A stretch of DNA of 64,000 nucleotides from Bog-473 sp963750075 (lineage in GTDB: Bacteria > Actinomycetota > Acidimicrobiia > Acidimicrobiales > RAAP-2): assembly GCA_963750075.1 (NCBI GenBank), contig CAVVPG010000006.1, positions 1-64,000 on the forward strand, read 5' to 3'. This document shows, one piece after another, positions 60,830 through 64,000 of the stretch. How positions within the stretch are numbered: the first letter of the stretch is position 1; every line of letters starts with the position of its first letter. A program made the position numbers and the translations under genes. The notes beneath the pieces are model-generated. The model was not told where the DNA came from. It saw nothing but the letters and a program-made list of their open reading frames with translations, and made no database searches.

Positions 60830-61672
60830 TCAGTGGGTCCTCGTCATGCGCACGAGCACCCGCATCGTGTTCTCGGCGTTGCCGGCGTAGACACCCTTGA
60901 CCGGCGGCACGTCCCCGTAGTCACGGCCCCGCCCGACGGCCACGTGGCGCTCCCCTACCGGGCAGTCATTGGTCGGGTCGTAACCCCACCACCTTCCCGT
61001 CCACAGCTCCACCCAGGCGTGGCTCTCGCCCGTGACCTCCTCGCCGATGACGGCATCTTCCTCAGGGTGGAAGTAACCCGACACGTAGCGGGACGGCAGC
61101 CCGGCCGTCTTGGCCAGCGCCAGCGCGAGATGCGCGAAGTCCTGGCACACGCCGGCACCGTCGGCGTAGGCCTCGTTGGCCGAGGTGTGCACCGAGGTCA
61201 CGCCGCGCACGTAGCACAACGAGTCGTGCGTGGTGCCGATGATCCGCCGGGCGGTCTCGAGCGGACGGGCAGCTCGCAGGCTCGCTGCGATCTCCGAGAG
61301 CTCCTCTCCGGGCGCCGTATAGAGGTTGTGCGAGACGTGGTCGGCCATGGTCAGCGACGCGTCGGCCACCTCCTCCCACGTGCAGTCGTCCGGCTCGTCG
61401 GCGTGCTGGGTGTCGACCAGCGAGTTGCCCGTGATGGAGAGCACGTCGTGGCCGCGGTCGACATTGAACGCCACGACGTGGGTGCCCCAGTAGTCGATGT
61501 AGGAGTACTGGGGCGCCGGCGGATGGGTCACCACCCTCGTCTCGAGGGCGGTCTGGCGGAGCTCGGTACGGGGCGTGAGCCGCAGCTCGTTGTAGGAGGC
61601 CCGCGCCGGGGCGTCGTAGTCGAAGCGGGTCTCGTGGGAGACGCGGAGCCGCCACCCGTCGCCGCGGCTCAT
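60830..61672 (-). CDS. Transglutaminase-like cysteine protease fold protein
   Basis: The 280-residue protein has an N-terminal beta domain (HETRFDYDAPARASYNELRLTPR) and a catalytic triad Cys176 (DGAGVCQDFAHLALAL), His218 (GESHAWVELW) and Asp232 (GYDPTND). Such proteins hydrolyse or form amide bonds. In this family it accompanies ATP-grasp and alpha-E proteins. The ATG overlaps the alpha-E stop (ATGA). It probably acts on the peptide or amide made by the ATP-grasp enzyme. Confidence 0.9.
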   Translation of the reverse strand: MSRGDGWRLRVSHETRFDYDAPARASYNELRLTPRTELRQTALETRVVTHPPAPQYSYIDYWGTHVVAFNVDRGHDVLSITGNSLVDTQHADEPDDCTWEEVADASLTMADHVSHNLYTAPGEELSEIAASLRAARPLETARRIIGTTHDSLCYVRGVTSVHTSANEAYADGAGVCQDFAHLALALAKTAGLPSRYVSGYFHPEEDAVIGEEVTGESHAWVELWTGRWWGYDPTNDCPVGERHVAVGRGRDYGDVPPVKGVYAGNAENTMRVLVRMTRTH

Positions 61673-62609
61673 CCGCCCCCGCCACCTTGGCGCCACCGCG
61701 TCGGCAGGTCCTGGGCGAAGTAGCGCCTCGTGACGGCATCGCTGACCGAGGAGATGGACGACTGCAGGCGCTCGAGCCGCGTCTCGAGCCCACGTGACAG
61801 CGTGGCGGGCGCCGAGTACTCGAGCTCCGCCCGCGCCAGGCCGATCAGCCCGCGGGCGTCGTCCCAGGTGCCCTCGCGCCCGGCGTTGATCTGGTCGAGG
61901 CACTCCTCGGCCAGCGTGAGCGAGGCGAAGGCGGAACGGGGGAACAGCCGGTCGCGCAGGAGGAAGTCCAGGACGCGGCCGGGCTCCACGACCCCCTGGG
62001 AGAGGCGCAGGTAGGGCTCGTACCCGCCGCACGAGCGCAGCAGCATGACCAGGCCGCTGTCGAACACCTCGTCGAAGGCCACGGTGGCCAGCTGGCGGGC
62101 CACGACGTCGGTGCGTTCCAGGCAGCGGCCGAGGGTGAAGAAGAGCCAGGTCTGATCCCGGCTCATCATGGTGTCGGCGAGGCCCATCATCCCGGCACAC
62201 TGGGTCTTGACGAACGAGAGGTAGAAGGCCGGGCCCGCACGGCGTGCGGCCTCCCACTGCACCGGCAGCTCGGCCCAGGTCGCGTTGATGTGCTCCCAGA
62301 ACTCCACTGGCACGACGTGGCGCACCGCGCGGGTGTTCTCGCGCGCCGCCGCCAGCGCCCCCGCGATGGACGAGCGGCTGTCGGGGTCGGTGGCCAGTCG
62401 CTCCGTCGCCTGCCACAGGGTCTCGTTCCCCGAGTCGGGCAGGCCCATCACGGCAAGGAGGCGGCGGGCGGCGTGGGACCCCTCGACGTCGCTCTGCTCG
62501 AGCGCCTGGTACACCGAAACGTCGAGGATGCGCGCCGTCCCCTCGGCCCGTTCCACGTAGCGGCCCACCCAGAAGATCGACTCGGCGACGCGGCTCAGCA
62601 GGGCGCGCG

Positions 62610-62613
<4 letters not shown>
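61669..62613 (-). CDS. Alpha-E (DUF403) domain protein
   Basis: The 314-residue helical protein has the motifs LLSRVAESIFWVGRYVERAEGTARILDVSVYQALE and VARQLATVAFDEVFDSGLVMLLRSCGGYEPYLR with conserved acidic residues. Family members always co-occur with the circularly permuted ATP-grasp and transglutaminase proteins. GTG start overlaps the ATP-grasp stop (GTGA). Confidence 0.92.

Positions 62614-64000
<1,387 letters not shown>

Overview
The window is high-GC DNA with an actinobacterial gene set: two WhiB iron-sulfur regulators, an F420-type (deazaflavin-dependent) oxidoreductase, a UPF0182 membrane protein, a DivIVA-domain protein and a mycobacterial Sdh1-like succinate dehydrogenase. Repeat proteins with a YWLVASDGGIF motif, together with MreB and a DsrC/DsrE sulfur-relay cluster, suggest the Acidimicrobiia, but this is an inference from gene content and no rRNA is present to test it.

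Left part (1-4430): a branched-chain-substrate ABC transporter on the minus strand (binding protein, one fused LivH-LivM permease, and an ATPase cut by the window edge), divergent from a TetR regulator with palindromic sites between them.

Accessory part (about 4730-20480): three copies of the 3' half of an initiator tRNA gene bound this region. The intact tRNA-fMet lies at 20439-20512, an exact 47-bp copy of its 3' end lies at 6916-6962, and a diverged copy lies at 4730-4775. This is the pattern of two elements integrated in tandem at a tRNA 3' end. The cargo is a flavin monooxygenase, a group II intron with its reverse transcriptase, a decayed quinone-oxidoreductase gene, SDR and F420/NADP reductase-like genes, two glyoxalase-fold (VOC) proteins, a disulfide oxidoreductase, two redoxin paralogues, a GH15 glycosidase, a cupin and a nitronate monooxygenase-like protein. 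No integrase was found.

Right part (20.5-64 kb): typical chromosomal content. It holds a UPF0182 protein, a DivIVA-domain protein with a phage-MuF-like tail, a frame-broken YlbL/Lon-like protease, a HEAT-repeat protein and mreB separated by an IS982-type element, and two consecutive apparent pseudo-proteases. Further on are WhiB genes, a formiminotransferase, a secreted double-repeat protein, a vWA/MoxR pair, LysR plus the sdhCAB operon, and a TetR-regulated F420-type reductase with a clear promoter and operators. Next come a sulfide:quinone-oxidoreductase-like/DsrC/DsrE operon, a large wall-anchored beta-propeller protein, a COG4705 membrane protein and an oxidoreductase. The window ends in the conserved ATP-grasp/alpha-E/transglutaminase operon, which runs off the right edge.
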